DNA from: an uncultured Amphritea sp. | GTDB lineage: Bacteria; Pseudomonadota; Gammaproteobacteria; Pseudomonadales; Balneatricaceae | Reading direction: 5' to 3' | Length of the DNA stretch: 64,000 nt | Assembly: GCF_937127095.1 (NCBI RefSeq) | Contig: NZ_CAKZLP010000024.1 | Coordinates: 1 to 64,000, forward strand | Part shown: positions 25,218-34,275 of the stretch, in pieces | How positions within the stretch are numbered: position 1 is the first letter of the stretch | Layout: each line of letters starts with the position of its first letter | Translations under genes and position numbers: made by a program | Notes under the pieces: model-generated | Told to the model about the DNA's origin: nothing | Databases searched by the model: none | What the model saw: the letters and a program-made list of their open reading frames with translations, nothing else

Positions 25218-26369
25218 ATGCAGCCCTCCACTCCTGACCTGCTGACCATGCTCACAGAACTGATTGCGACCCCCTCGGTAAGCTGTACAGCAGCCCATTG
25301 GGACCAGAGTAATCTGGGCGTGATCGAGAAGCTTGAAACATGGTTATCCGCTTTAGGCTTTAACACTGAGGTGATGGCGATACCGGGACACCCGGAAAAA
25401 GCCAATCTGATCGCCACACTGGGCAGCGGCCCCGGAGGGCTGGTTTTATCGGGTCATACCGATACCGTGCCATTTAACGCAGAGCTGTGGAACAGTGATC
25501 CGTTTAAACTGACAGAAAAGAATGGTCGTTTCTATGGTCTGGGCACCTGCGATATGAAAGGCTTCTTTCCTATCGCTATTGAGGCCGCACGGAAGTTTGC
25601 GGATAAAACCCTGAAACAACCCCTGATTATTCTCGCGACCGCCGATGAGGAAAGCTCGATGAGCGGCGCCCGGGCACTCGCTGACGCGGGCCGCCCGAAA
25701 GCGCGCTATGCGGTAATAGGAGAGCCAACCAGTCTGCGCCCCATCTATATGCATAAAGGGGTCATGATGGAGCAAGTGAGAATTAAAGGCCGTGCAGGTC
25801 ACTCCTCTGACCCTAGTCTGGGAGCCAGTGCACTGGATGCCATGCACTCGGTACTGGGCGAACTGATCAATTTTCGCAAAGAGTTGCAGCGAGATTATCA
25901 GAACAGTGATTTCGCGGTGTCAGTGCCTACCCTGAATCTCGGCTGCATCCACGGTGGCGATAACCCCAACCGCATTTGTGGCTCCTGTGAGTTGGAATAC
26001 GATCTGCGGCCACTGCCTGGGATGTCAGCAGAAAACCTGCGGGAAGCCGTTAGCAAGCGCTTACAACCTCTGGAATCAATGTTTGGCGTTGAGATTATAA
26101 CGGAATCACTGTTTCCCGGCCTGCCAGCATTTCACAACGACAAGCACTCTGAACTGGTGAGCATGGCGGAAAAACTCACCGGCTATCAGGCAGAAGTGGT
26201 CGCCTTTGGCACCGAAGCGCCGTTTCTTCAGGGTCTGGGGATGGATACCATTGTCATGGGGCCGGGCTCCATTGATCAGGCCCACCAGCCCGATGAGTAT
26301 TTGGCTTTTGATCAGATAAAGCCTACAGTAGCGGTATTGGAACAACTGATTGCAAGGTACTGTTTTTAA
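25218..26369 (+). CDS. argE: acetylornithine deacetylase
   Basis: A 383-residue M20-family metallohydrolase, the same length as E. coli ArgE, cleaving N-acetylornithine to ornithine. Zinc-site motifs are SGHTDTVPF, GTCDMKGFF, ATADEESSMSG and GEPTSLRP. Only 2 bp separate its stop from the GTG of argA, so the two arginine genes are co-transcribed, an arrangement also found near each other in Pseudomonas. I did not find a convincing ArgR box in the short upstream space. Confidence 0.93.
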   Translation: MQPSTPDLLTMLTELIATPSVSCTAAHWDQSNLGVIEKLETWLSALGFNTEVMAIPGHPEKANLIATLGSGPGGLVLSGHTDTVPFNAELWNSDPFKLTEKNGRFYGLGTCDMKGFFPIAIEAARKFADKTLKQPLIILATADEESSMSGARALADAGRPKARYAVIGEPTSLRPIYMHKGVMMEQVRIKGRAGHSSDPSLGASALDAMHSVLGELINFRKELQRDYQNSDFAVSVPTLNLGCIHGGDNPNRICGSCELEYDLRPLPGMSAENLREAVSKRLQPLESMFGVEIITESLFPGLPAFHNDKHSELVSMAEKLTGYQAEVVAFGTEAPFLQGLGMDTIVMGPGSIDQAHQPDEYLAFDQIKPTVAVLEQLIARYCF

Positions 26370-26371
26370 TC

Positions 26372-27712
26372 GTGAATACTGATAGCAGCCAATATGTAAA
26401 CTGGTTTCGTCACAGCTCTCCCTATATCAACGCACACCGGGGGAAAACCTTCGTCCTGATGCTGGGAGGGGAGGCGCTTGCCGACGCGAATTTTGCCAAC
26501 ATCATTCACGATATCGCCCTGCTCAACAGTCTTGGGGTAAAGCTGGTGCTGGTGCACGGCTCACGCCCACAGATCGAAGCCAAACTCGAAGAGCAGAATA
26601 TCGAAGACCGGGTTCACCACCACCTGCGGGTAACTGACGCCGACACCCTGCGTTGCGTCATCGAGTCAGCAGCCAGCCTGCGGATCGAAATTGAGGCAAA
26701 GCTCTCCATGGGGCTAGCCAACTCACCGATGCATGGCGCCAAAATCCGTGTCTGTAGTGGTAACTTTGTCACCGCACGGCCCGTTGGTGTCTATAACGGC
26801 GTAGATCTTTGTCATACCGGTGAGGTTCGCAGAGTCGACCGGGAAGCGATTCGGCAGCAACTGAGCATCAATAATATCGTACTGTTGTCACACCTAGGGT
26901 ATTCACCCACCGGAGAGGTGTTCAATCTCGCCGTCGAGGATGTCGCCACACAGGTCGCGATCAGCCTTGATGCCGATAAACTGATCATGTTTGGTGAGGA
27001 TGGTGGTGTTCGCGACAGCACCGAAGCACTGCGCTCCGAACTGCTGGCCGATACCGCTGAACGGTTGGTGAATCAGTATATGGCAAAGCATGGGGCTCCT
27101 GACCAGGTTCCCTCTGAGCTGTGTCGCCACCTACAGGCCGCGGTAAAAGCATCCAGGCATGGTGTCGCCCGCAGTCACCTGATCAGCTATCGGGAAGACG
27201 GCGCGCTGCTGTCTGAGCTGTTTAGCCGTAATGGTATCGGCACCATGGTGATTGAGCATTCCTACGAACAGGTAAGGCCCGCTACGATTGAAGATGTTGG
27301 CGGCATTCTCGAGCTTATCCGACCGATGGAGGAAGCCGGAATTCTGGTGCGCCGCTCCCGCGAACTCCTGGAAGCTGAGATCAATCAATTTACCGTGGTG
27401 GCCCTTGATGGCGCTATTGTTGGTTGTGCGGCTCTCTATCCCTTTCAGGAAGAGCAGGTAGGAGAGTTAGCCTGTGTGGCTATCTCGCCGGAATACCGTG
27501 GCGGTGAGCGGGGCGAAAAACTGCTGGATGCCATTGAGGATGCCGCACGGGAGCAGCAACTTAACCGGCTATTCGTTTTGACCACTCGCACCGCCCACTG
27601 GTTTATCGAGCGGGGATTCGAGCCAACAGAGATCAGTAGTCTGCCAAACAAAAAGCGCGAGATGTATAACTATCAGCGTAACTCCAAGGCGTTTGCCAAG
27701 CTGCTGGACTAG
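26372..27712 (+). CDS. argA: N-acetylglutamate synthase
   Basis: A 446-residue enzyme of the classical ArgA type: an N-terminal amino-acid-kinase-like domain (LVLVHGSRPQIEAKL) that senses arginine, and a C-terminal GNAT acetyltransferase domain (LACVAISPEYRGGERGEKLL). It catalyses the first committed step of arginine synthesis. A GTG start at 26372 immediately after argE gives the family N-terminus (YVNWFRHSSPYINAHRGKTF). Confidence 0.93.
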   Translation: MNTDSSQYVNWFRHSSPYINAHRGKTFVLMLGGEALADANFANIIHDIALLNSLGVKLVLVHGSRPQIEAKLEEQNIEDRVHHHLRVTDADTLRCVIESAASLRIEIEAKLSMGLANSPMHGAKIRVCSGNFVTARPVGVYNGVDLCHTGEVRRVDREAIRQQLSINNIVLLSHLGYSPTGEVFNLAVEDVATQVAISLDADKLIMFGEDGGVRDSTEALRSELLADTAERLVNQYMAKHGAPDQVPSELCRHLQAAVKASRHGVARSHLISYREDGALLSELFSRNGIGTMVIEHSYEQVRPATIEDVGGILELIRPMEEAGILVRRSRELLEAEINQFTVVALDGAIVGCAALYPFQEEQVGELACVAISPEYRGGERGEKLLDAIEDAAREQQLNRLFVLTTRTAHWFIERGFEPTEISSLPNKKREMYNYQRNSKAFAKLLD

Positions 27713-27724
27713 TACCCTAAGTAC

Positions 27725-27742
27725 TACTTATGCACATAAGTA
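27725..27742. repeat. 18-bp palindrome between convergent argA and sensor kinase genes
   Basis: TACTTATG-CA-CATAAGTA is a perfect 8-bp inverted repeat centred in the 66-bp convergent gap. It may be a weak terminator (TTTT follows at 27750-27753 on the plus strand) or a protein-binding site. Confidence 0.5.
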
Positions 27743-27778
27743 CAGCGGCTTTTACTGCCCTACTCTAAACCGACGTCG

Positions 27779-29128
27779 TTAATTCAGCGGCATCCGGATA
27801 GAGAACAGCGCTCCCCCCAGCGCCGCTTCGCCGATCTCCAGTTCGCCGTCGTAACTACTGAGAATATCGACCGCAACCGACAGACCGATCCCCTGACCCG
27901 GCGATGAAGTATCTGCCCGTTCACCGCGTTTAAGAATGGTTTGCCGCAGTTCCGGTGAGATGCCATCGCCATCGTCCGAGATATCGATCTGTAACATCCC
28001 CCCGCCATTACTGAAACAGACGGCCACCTGAGTGTTGCCATACTTAAAGGCATTTTCGAGAATATTCCCCAACAGCTCCATCAGGTCCCGTTCATCTGCC
28101 GGCAGCTGATATTCGCCATCCAGCGAAAGCGTCACCTCAATATTCTTATCGCGATAAACCTTATTCAGTGCAGCCACCATACGCTCAATGATCGGCGCGA
28201 CCGGGGTTTTCTTCGCCAGGGTTCGCCCCTGACTTTTGACCGCACGAGACAACTGGTACTGCACGATCTGATCCATACGCGCGGCCTGATCGGTGACCAG
28301 GGTCTGGTATTCAGCAAAACTGAGTCGTTCCTGCCGCGCACCACGGATCACCGCCAGTGGGGTTTTAAGACTATGTGCCAAGTCACCCAGGGTGTTGCGA
28401 TAACGCTCCCGCTGCAGGCGCTCGTTGGTAATCAACAGGTTGAGGTTATCGGTGACCGCCTGAACCTCGGTGGGATATTCGCCGGTCAGTATATCGCTCT
28501 GCCCCAGTTCAATGCGCTTCAGGTCGCCGGCCAGATGAGTTAACGGTTTCAAGCCCCAGCGAATCAGCGCGGTTTCCACCAGCAGAAAAAGGAAAATAGC
28601 GGCCCCCAGCCAGCCCCACAACTGTGCATTAAAGGCTTTCTGTTCGGTTTTGACCTGATTATCAGACTCCAGGACAGTAAACACATAGTTATGCTCCCGC
28701 CCGGCAATTTCCCACAACAGCGCGAACTGGTAAACAAATACATTGTGCTCGGGCAAGTGATAAAATCGAGAGTCGCCGGTATTGAGACCTTCTACCTGCA
28801 GCTGATCGACCAGCGCATCGGTCAGCAGCTTGGCCGATTCTGAATACCACACCAGCATATCTCTCCTGTCATGGAGAAAACCATACAGACCGGACTCAAC
28901 CTGGGCATAGCGGGGTTCCTGCAGGGTGTCAGGGATCATAATCCGATCCCCTTTAAGCTCAGCCGCCCCGAGGATCAGATACACCTGCAGCTTCAGGCGT
29001 TCCTCTTCTGCCGCCTCCAGGCTATGGTGAAACGCCTGCTGCAGCGCAAAGCCGGTCAGACCAAAAAAGACCGGTAACAACAGTAACGAAGCGAGCAGCA
29101 GACGCGCGCGAAGAGCACGGGGCATCAT
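27779..29128 (-). CDS. PhoQ-like sensor histidine kinase
   Basis: A 449-residue membrane kinase. There is one transmembrane helix near residues 8-28, a periplasmic sensor of about 150 residues, and a second helix around 170-190. A HAMP-like linker follows, then the H-box DLAHSLKTPLAVIRG with the phosphorylated histidine, and an ATPase domain with N-box NILENAFKYG, DDGDGIS and GQGIGLSVA. It overlaps the response regulator stop by 4 nt (ATGA). The DLAHSLKTPL H-box is typical of the PhoQ group. The signal, such as divalent cations or envelope stress, cannot be deduced. Confidence 0.87.
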   Translation of the reverse strand: MMPRALRARLLLASLLLLPVFFGLTGFALQQAFHHSLEAAEEERLKLQVYLILGAAELKGDRIMIPDTLQEPRYAQVESGLYGFLHDRRDMLVWYSESAKLLTDALVDQLQVEGLNTGDSRFYHLPEHNVFVYQFALLWEIAGREHNYVFTVLESDNQVKTEQKAFNAQLWGWLGAAIFLFLLVETALIRWGLKPLTHLAGDLKRIELGQSDILTGEYPTEVQAVTDNLNLLITNERLQRERYRNTLGDLAHSLKTPLAVIRGARQERLSFAEYQTLVTDQAARMDQIVQYQLSRAVKSQGRTLAKKTPVAPIIERMVAALNKVYRDKNIEVTLSLDGEYQLPADERDLMELLGNILENAFKYGNTQVAVCFSNGGGMLQIDISDDGDGISPELRQTILKRGERADTSSPGQGIGLSVAVDILSSYDGELEIGEAALGGALFSIRMPLN

Positions 29129-29817
29129 GCGTTGTTGACAGCCCCTGCAGGCAGTTCAAAGCGGTAACCAAGACCACGCACCGTAGCGATGGGTTGCAGT
29201 GACTGATCCGGATCAAGCTTCTGTCGCAGACGGCGGATAAACACCTCTAAGACGTTACTATCGCGGTCAAAGTCCTGATGGTAGAGATGTTCGGTCAGCT
29301 CACTCTTGGAGATCACCTTACCGGCATTCAACATCAGATATTCGAGGGTGCGATATTCATAGCTGGTGAGTTTCACGGAAGTCTCATTAAGATAAACATT
29401 CCGGCCACTGCTATCCAGCTTCAGCGGCCCAAATTCGAGCATCGGTTTGGCATGCCCCGCAGCTCTGCGCAGCAGGGCATTCAACCGGGCCATCAGCTCT
29501 TCGATGTGAAAGGGCTTAACCAGATAGTCATCGGCACCGGCTTCTAACCCCTCGACTTTATCCTGCCAGTCGCCCCGGGCGGTGAGGATAATCACCGGGA
29601 AGTTGATATCATTTTTGCGCCAGCCACGGATAACTTCAACACCGGACAGTTTCGGCAAACCGATATCAACCACCGCCAGGTCGTAAGGAAACTCATTACC
29701 AAGATAGAGCCCTTCTTCCCCATCTTCCGCTTCCTCAACGGCGTAGCCGCTATCATTCAGTGCCGTCACCAGCTGACGGCGCAGATCCATATCATCTTCA
29801 ATTACCAGCAGTTTCAT
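29125..29817 (-). CDS. PhoP-like OmpR-family response regulator
   Basis: A 230-residue regulator. The receiver domain (1-120) has the acidic pocket IEDD, phosphoacceptor VVDIGLPKLSG and VKPFHIEELMARL. A winged-helix DNA-binding domain covers about 130-225 (LTSYEYRTLEYLM, SNVLEVFIRRLRQKL, IATVRGLGYRF). It pairs with the downstream kinase. Upstream in the same operon lie the PepSY and glycine-zipper envelope proteins, suggesting the pair governs or senses envelope state. Confidence 0.9.
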   Translation of the reverse strand: MKLLVIEDDMDLRRQLVTALNDSGYAVEEAEDGEEGLYLGNEFPYDLAVVDIGLPKLSGVEVIRGWRKNDINFPVIILTARGDWQDKVEGLEAGADDYLVKPFHIEELMARLNALLRRAAGHAKPMLEFGPLKLDSSGRNVYLNETSVKLTSYEYRTLEYLMLNAGKVISKSELTEHLYHQDFDRDSNVLEVFIRRLRQKLDPDQSLQPIATVRGLGYRFELPAGAVNNA

Positions 29818-29864
29818 TCTCTAACTCCATTCCTGTGGATCGCGGACGCCACCTTAAGGGGATA

Positions 29865-30170
29865 TTAAGGGGATAGCTCCTGACCCGTCTCAGCATCGAT
29901 CAGTACTGTTTTTACCCGACCATTATTGACCAGTCGGATATGGTGGACTAAACGACCTCCGCGGTTCTGGGTTTCCGCCTTTACCACCTTACCTCCATGA
30001 TTTTGCTTAGCGGTGGCCGCAGCCTGCTGCAGCGACACCGCATTAGCCGCATAACTCATGGGATCAATTCTGAATTCAGGTTTGAGCTTACCCGCTCCTG
30101 CCTCCGCCGTGGTAGCAGTCATAACCACCACGAGCAGCGCAGGAAGTAAATATGAGAAAGCTCTGAACAT
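29865..30170 (-). CDS. periplasmic PepSY-domain protein
   Basis: A 101-residue secreted protein. The signal peptide MFRAFSYLLPALLVVVMTAT has a likely AEA cleavage site. One PepSY domain follows (VSLQQAAATAKQNHGGKVVKAE, split at the turn, then HHIRLVNNGRVKTVLIDAETG). Small PepSY proteins are commonly encoded beside PhoPQ-type systems, where they may modulate the sensor. The start is the ATG at 30170 behind GGTGAT; upstream TTG and GTG codons are less likely. It sits 47 bp upstream of the response regulator. Confidence 0.82.
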   Translation of the reverse strand: MFRAFSYLLPALLVVVMTATTAEAGAGKLKPEFRIDPMSYAANAVSLQQAAATAKQNHGGKVVKAETQNRGGRLVHHIRLVNNGRVKTVLIDAETGQELSP

Positions 30171-30197
30171 TATTATCACCAATTATTTACAACTAAC

Positions 30198-30746
30198 TCA
30201 GGAAACCGGGCTGACACTCACACGTACCTGAATCCGGTCACCCGGATCACGGTCCATACGGGTCTGATAGGTTTGACCATTATAACGGTAAGTCACTTTA
30301 TAGCCGGTTACCCGTTCATAATACTCAATATCATGCTGTACATTACAGCGGGTTTCGGTGCGATACTCAACGTTGTTCCCACGATGGGCACTGTTACGGC
30401 TGATATCATTGCCAATAGAGGCACCTAAAACCGCGCCTACCACTGCGCCCACCTTTTTATTATCCTGGCCTGCACCCAGTTCGTTACCGATGGCTCCGCC
30501 GATAATACCGCCAAGTATAGGCCCGGTGTAAGACTTTCGCTGGTGACGCGGAGTTTCATAACGAACATCCTCTTCCCAACACTCCCGACGAGGAACGCGG
30601 CGCTCAGTCTGGATCACAATGGGCTCTACATGTGTTACCCGGGCGTATTCCCGATGATGTTTATTCTCTTTAAAGCGTGAGTCCGCCTGGGCCATTCCGG
30701 AAACTAGCCCCAGTGCTATCAGGCTGCCTGCAATTATCTTTTTCAT
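30198..30746 (-). CDS. glycine-zipper 2TM (17-kDa antigen-like) envelope protein
   Basis: A 182-residue exported protein with a signal peptide (MKKIIAGSLIALGLVSGMAQA). A histidine- and arginine-rich segment is followed by a glycine zipper around residues 70-115 (GGIIGGAIGNELG, KVGAVVGAVLGASIGNDI), and the C-terminal domain resembles Rickettsia 17-kDa/YMGG-like proteins. No lipobox cysteine is present. It is the first gene of the operon leading into the PepSY protein and the two-component pair, 27 bp upstream of the PepSY start. Confidence 0.8.
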   Translation of the reverse strand: MKKIIAGSLIALGLVSGMAQADSRFKENKHHREYARVTHVEPIVIQTERRVPRRECWEEDVRYETPRHQRKSYTGPILGGIIGGAIGNELGAGQDNKKVGAVVGAVLGASIGNDISRNSAHRGNNVEYRTETRCNVQHDIEYYERVTGYKVTYRYNGQTYQTRMDRDPGDRIQVRVSVSPVS

Positions 30747-30894
30747 GACTACTCTCCCGTCTCTATTCTTTAGAGTATGTAGCCTATTGTCGTGCCACAG
30801 GACTGAACCAATCCTGAACTGGAAATTGTCCGCGTTTGCTTTACCTATCTTTACACTAAACCGTTAACATCAGAGTATTGCGCGGCTATAGAAA

Positions 30895-30921
30895 CGAAAA
30901 AACCGGCCTCAGGGGCCGGTT
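30895..30921 (-). terminator. terminator of the Crp/DUF2892 gene group
   Basis: Reading the minus strand, AACCGGCC and GGCCGGTT form an 8-bp stem around 5 nt, followed by TTTTTTCG. It lies about 40 nt past the DUF2892 stop. Confidence 0.88.
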
Positions 30922-30962
30922 CTTAATCAACAGTCTGTGCTTTCAGTGCATCAGCAAGGCGA

Positions 30963-31160
30963 TCACTTAGCCGCGCATTTTTTACAGGTACTCACACCCA
31001 GCACCCGGTACAGCGGGCACCAGCCAAACAGCGCGATGGCAATCACCGGTACACCGATCCATCCCCACACAGTCTGCGGGCCGACAAACACCAGTGCAAC
31101 CAGCAGCAGACCAACTAAAACGCGCACAGCCTTATCAACAGATCCAATATTCTTTTCCAT
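30963..31160 (-). CDS. DUF2892 (YgaP-type) inner-membrane protein
   Basis: A 65-residue protein with two transmembrane helices (AVRVLVGLLLVALVF, IGVPVIAIALFGWCPLY) and the family opening NIGSVDKAVRVL. It ends CPLYRVLGVSTCKKC, with three cysteines near the membrane face as seen in many members. Members fused to rhodanese domains suggest a role in sulfur or metal handling, but this is unproven for the stand-alone form. GAGGATGG precedes the start. It lies 87 bp downstream of a Crp/Fnr-family gene on the same strand. Confidence 0.85.
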   Translation of the reverse strand: MEKNIGSVDKAVRVLVGLLLVALVFVGPQTVWGWIGVPVIAIALFGWCPLYRVLGVSTCKKCAAK

Positions 31161-31247
31161 TTTCCCATCCTCAGAATTCTTTAGCGTTGAACTAAGTATG
31201 AGCCCGGAAATACATTAAGTCTGTGACAAAGTCACACAACAGATAAA

Positions 31248-31913
31248 TTAATTCTCGGTGGAGATGCGTTTCAGCGCCTCTTTATTGAGGAACAACACCT
31301 GATTGCGACTCAGGGCAACCCACTCTTGCTGCTCAAACACTTTCAACTGGCGGCTGACCACTTCCCGCGCGGTACCCAGCTCATCCGCGATCTCCTGATG
31401 AGATGCCAGTAAGATAAAGCCCGGACCGACATGTTCGATCAGATAGCGGGCCAGGCGTTTCTCAATGCGTTCAAAAGCGATCTCCTGCACCAGCCCGATC
31501 AGCTTTGCCAGGCGTTCGCCATAGGAATCAAATATAAACCGCCGCAGCCCCTCGGACTCTGTAATCCCGCGTTGAAACTCTGCCAGTGGAATCAGAAACG
31601 CAGTAACCTCGGTTTCGGTGATCCCTTCCGCCGGATAGTCCTCGGCGCCCAGCAGACAGGAAGTGGTCAGCACACAGGAGCCCTGGTTTTCAATCCGGTA
31701 TAGCACCAGTTCACGGCCATTGGCATTGCGCCCCAGCACCTTTACGACACCGGCAACCACAATAATATAATGAGTGCAGGCGTCTCCCTGGTGAAACACC
31801 ACCTGACCCGCAGGCAGCTCAACTTTATGTGACCGACTGAGGATCCCGAGGCCGGTTTCATCCAGCTGTTGCAGCAGTGGAAATTGTTCAGTCAACAGAC
31901 CTATATCATTCAT
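31248..31913 (-). CDS. Crp/Fnr-family transcriptional regulator
   Basis: A regulator of about 221 residues. It has a cyclic-nucleotide-binding-type beta barrel (about 20-130, including LPAGQVVFHQGD), a long dimerisation helix, and a winged helix-turn-helix with SHQEIADELGTAREVVSRQL. The N-terminus lacks the cysteines that hold the Fe-S cluster in Fnr, so it is not an oxygen sensor of that kind. Its ATG at 31913 overlaps the end of the small membrane gene by 8 nt. The ligand is unknown; the adjacent DUF2892 gene is a plausible target. Confidence 0.85.
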   Translation of the reverse strand: MNDIGLLTEQFPLLQQLDETGLGILSRSHKVELPAGQVVFHQGDACTHYIIVVAGVVKVLGRNANGRELVLYRIENQGSCVLTTSCLLGAEDYPAEGITETEVTAFLIPLAEFQRGITESEGLRRFIFDSYGERLAKLIGLVQEIAFERIEKRLARYLIEHVGPGFILLASHQEIADELGTAREVVSRQLKVFEQQEWVALSRNQVLFLNKEALKRISTEN

Positions 31914-32160
31914 CGCCTGCCGACTTATCTGCCGCCTGCCGCCGGGCACGTACCGCCAGCATAATGTAACGAATGTTGTAACTAAAGCCGACCAACAGCG
32001 CGATCGGCATCGTCACTAGAAAGACACTGCCCAACGCCGGGGATGCCAGCAACTGCCCCAGCCAGAGACAGAGAATACTAACGATAGCCACCGGCACACC
32101 GGTACGCATCATCATTTTCAGCCAGCGATCAGAACGTATCTGTTTTTTATCTAATACCAT
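31906..32160 (-). CDS. small two-helix membrane protein, unknown function
   Basis: An 84-residue protein with two hydrophobic segments (VPVAIVSILCLWLGQLLA and GSVFLVTMPIALLVGFSY) between basic ends. The start at 32160 is fixed by a strong GGAGG 6-7 nt upstream; an upstream frame from 32214 has no ribosome site. Its 3' end overlaps the Crp/Fnr-family gene, so both are translated from one message. No known family recognised. Confidence 0.7.
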   Translation of the reverse strand: MVLDKKQIRSDRWLKMMMRTGVPVAIVSILCLWLGQLLASPALGSVFLVTMPIALLVGFSYNIRYIMLAVRARRQAADKSAGDE

Positions 32161-32311
32161 TACCACCTCCACAGATCTTAATCCGCTAGAATACGATTTT
32201 ATAACGCGAAACAATAGTCTGCCTTAGTCCCCATAGAGCGCTGAGTGAATAACCATAGGCCAAACAGATATGCTTATTCGCAGGATTGTTAGGTATTCCC
32301 GCTTAGACTTT

Positions 32312-32320
32312 TGCTATAAT
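32312..32320 (+). promoter_or_regulatory. extended -10 promoter of ilvD
   Basis: TGCTATAAT combines a perfect -10 hexamer (32315-32320) with the TGn extension; there is no good -35 at standard spacing. Initiation near 32327 gives a leader of about 40 nt before the ilvD ATG. Confidence 0.65.
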
Positions 32321-32366
32321 CCGCGGTCTTATATAAAAATCCACTACAGCCGCAGAGGATCTGTGC

Positions 32367-34202
32367 ATGCCACAATATCGCTCCAAGACCTCCACCGCAG
32401 GTCGAAATATGGCCGGTGCCCGCGCACTTTGGCGCGCCACGGGGATGAAGGATGACGATTTTCAAAAGCCGATCATCGCTATCGCCAACTCCTTCACCCA
32501 GTTTGTCCCCGGTCACGTTCACCTGAAAGATATGGGTCAACTGGTCGCCCGTGAGATTGAAAAAGCCGGCGGCGTAGCCAAAGAGTTCAATACCATTGCC
32601 ATCGATGACGGTATCGCCATGGGCCACGATGGCATGCTCTACTCCCTGCCATCACGAGACATTATCGCGGACTCTGTCGAATATATGGTGAATGCCCACT
32701 GTGCCGACGCGCTGGTGTGTATCTCCAACTGTGACAAGATCACCCCGGGGATGCTGATGGCGGCTATGCGCCTCAATATCCCGGTGATCTTCGTTTCCGG
32801 CGGCCCGATGGAGGCCGGTAAAACCAAGCTATCTGAGCACAAGCTCGATCTGGTTGATGCGATGGTCATGGCCGTTGATCCGAATGCCTCCGACGAGATG
32901 GTTGATGCTGTCGAGCGCTCCGCATGCCCTACCTGCGGTTCCTGTTCCGGCATGTTCACCGCGAACTCCATGAACTGCCTGGCGGAAGCGCTGGGACTGG
33001 CCCTGCCAGGCAACGGCACAGTACTGGCGACGCACGCAGACCGCAAAGAGCTATTCCTGCAGGCTGGCCGCAGCATTGTCGAGATGGCTAAGCGTTACTA
33101 TGAACAGGATGATGAATCCCTGTTGCCACGTTCCATGGGCTTCAAAGCCTTCGAGAATGCGATGACGCTGGATATCGCCATGGGCGGTTCAACCAATACC
33201 ATCCTGCATCTGCTGGCCATCGCTCAGGAAGCCGAAATCGACTTCACCATGACCGATATTGACCGCCTGTCACGTACGGTGCCTCAGCTGTGTAAAGTGG
33301 CGCCCAACACACCGAAATACCATATCGAAGATGTGCATCGGGCCGGCGGCATCATGGCTATTCTGGGCGAACTGGACCGGGCAGGCAAACTGCACACCGA
33401 TACCCCCACAGTGCACGCACCGACGATGAAAGACGCGCTGGACAAGTGGGATATTATGCGTAACCCATCACCCGAGGTGATGGAGTTCTTCAAAGCAGGT
33501 CCTGCCGGCATTCCGACCCAGGTCGCCTTTAGTCAGGCAACCCGCTGGCCCACCCTGGATGGTGACCGTGCCAACGGCTGTATCCGTTCGCTGGAACACG
33601 CCTTCTCGCTGGAAGGCGGACTGGCCGTGCTGCGCGGTAATATTGCGCTGGATGGCTGTGTGGTAAAAACCGCCGGTGTCGATGACTCCATTCTGGTATT
33701 CGAAGGCCCGGCCCATATCACTGAATCTCAGGATGAAGCGGTTGCCAATATCCTCGATGATAAAGTCAAAGCCGGTGACGTCGTTATCGTCCGTTACGAA
33801 GGCCCTAAAGGCGGCCCCGGTATGCAGGAGATGCTCTACCCAACCTCGTACATCAAATCAAAAGGTTTGGGTAAAGAGTGTGCACTGCTCACCGATGGCC
33901 GTTTCTCTGGCGGCACATCCGGCCTCTCTATCGGCCACGTTTCTCCGGAAGCAGGCGCTGGCGGTGCCATCGGTCTGGTACGCAACGGTGACCGTATCCG
34001 CATCGACATTCCTAACCGCACTATCGATGTACTGCTGTCCGATGAAGAGCTGGCTCAGCGCCGTACTGAACAGGACGCCATTGGCTGGAAACCTGTTGAG
34101 CAGCGTCCACGTAAAGTATCCGCTGCGCTGAAAGCCTACGCGCTGCTGGCAACCTCTGCCGACAAAGGTGCCGTTCGGGATCTGTCCAAACTGGAAGATT
34201 AA
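32367..34202 (+). CDS. ilvD: dihydroxy-acid dehydratase
   Basis: A 611-residue Fe-S dehydratase making the 2-keto acid precursors of valine, isoleucine and pantothenate. Cluster cysteines are visible in [11 protein letters not shown] and [18 protein letters not shown]. The C-terminal region carries [19 protein letters not shown]. It is alone between a divergent small-protein/Crp operon and a bidirectional terminator. No leader peptide rich in branched-chain residues is seen in the short 5' region, so attenuation is not evident. Confidence 0.97.
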   Translation: MPQYRSKTSTAGRNMAGARALWRATGMKDDDFQKPIIAIANSFTQFVPGHVHLKDMGQLVAREIEKAGGVAKEFNTIAIDDGIAMGHDGMLYSLPSRDIIADSVEYMVNAHCADALVCISNCDKITPGMLMAAMRLNIPVIFVSGGPMEAGKTKLSEHKLDLVDAMVMAVDPNASDEMVDAVERSACPTCGSCSGMFTANSMNCLAEALGLALPGNGTVLATHADRKELFLQAGRSIVEMAKRYYEQDDESLLPRSMGFKAFENAMTLDIAMGGSTNTILHLLAIAQEAEIDFTMTDIDRLSRTVPQLCKVAPNTPKYHIEDVHRAGGIMAILGELDRAGKLHTDTPTVHAPTMKDALDKWDIMRNPSPEVMEFFKAGPAGIPTQVAFSQATRWPTLDGDRANGCIRSLEHAFSLEGGLAVLRGNIALDGCVVKTAGVDDSILVFEGPAHITESQDEAVANILDDKVKAGDVVIVRYEGPKGGPGMQEMLYPTSYIKSKGLGKECALLTDGRFSGGTSGLSIGHVSPEAGAGGAIGLVRNGDRIRIDIPNRTIDVLLSDEELAQRRTEQDAIGWKPVEQRPRKVSAALKAYALLATSADKGAVRDLSKLED

Positions 34203-34226
34203 TTCTCCGGGCAGATCAGCTTCCAC

Positions 34227-34255
34227 AAAAAAGCAGCCATTTCGGCTGCTTTTTT
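34227..34255. terminator. bidirectional terminator between ilvD and TSUP gene
   Basis: AAAAAAGCAGCC pairs perfectly with GGCTGCTTTTTT around a 5-nt loop. Confidence 0.93.
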
Positions 34256-34275
34256 ATGCTTTAAATTTAATCTGA

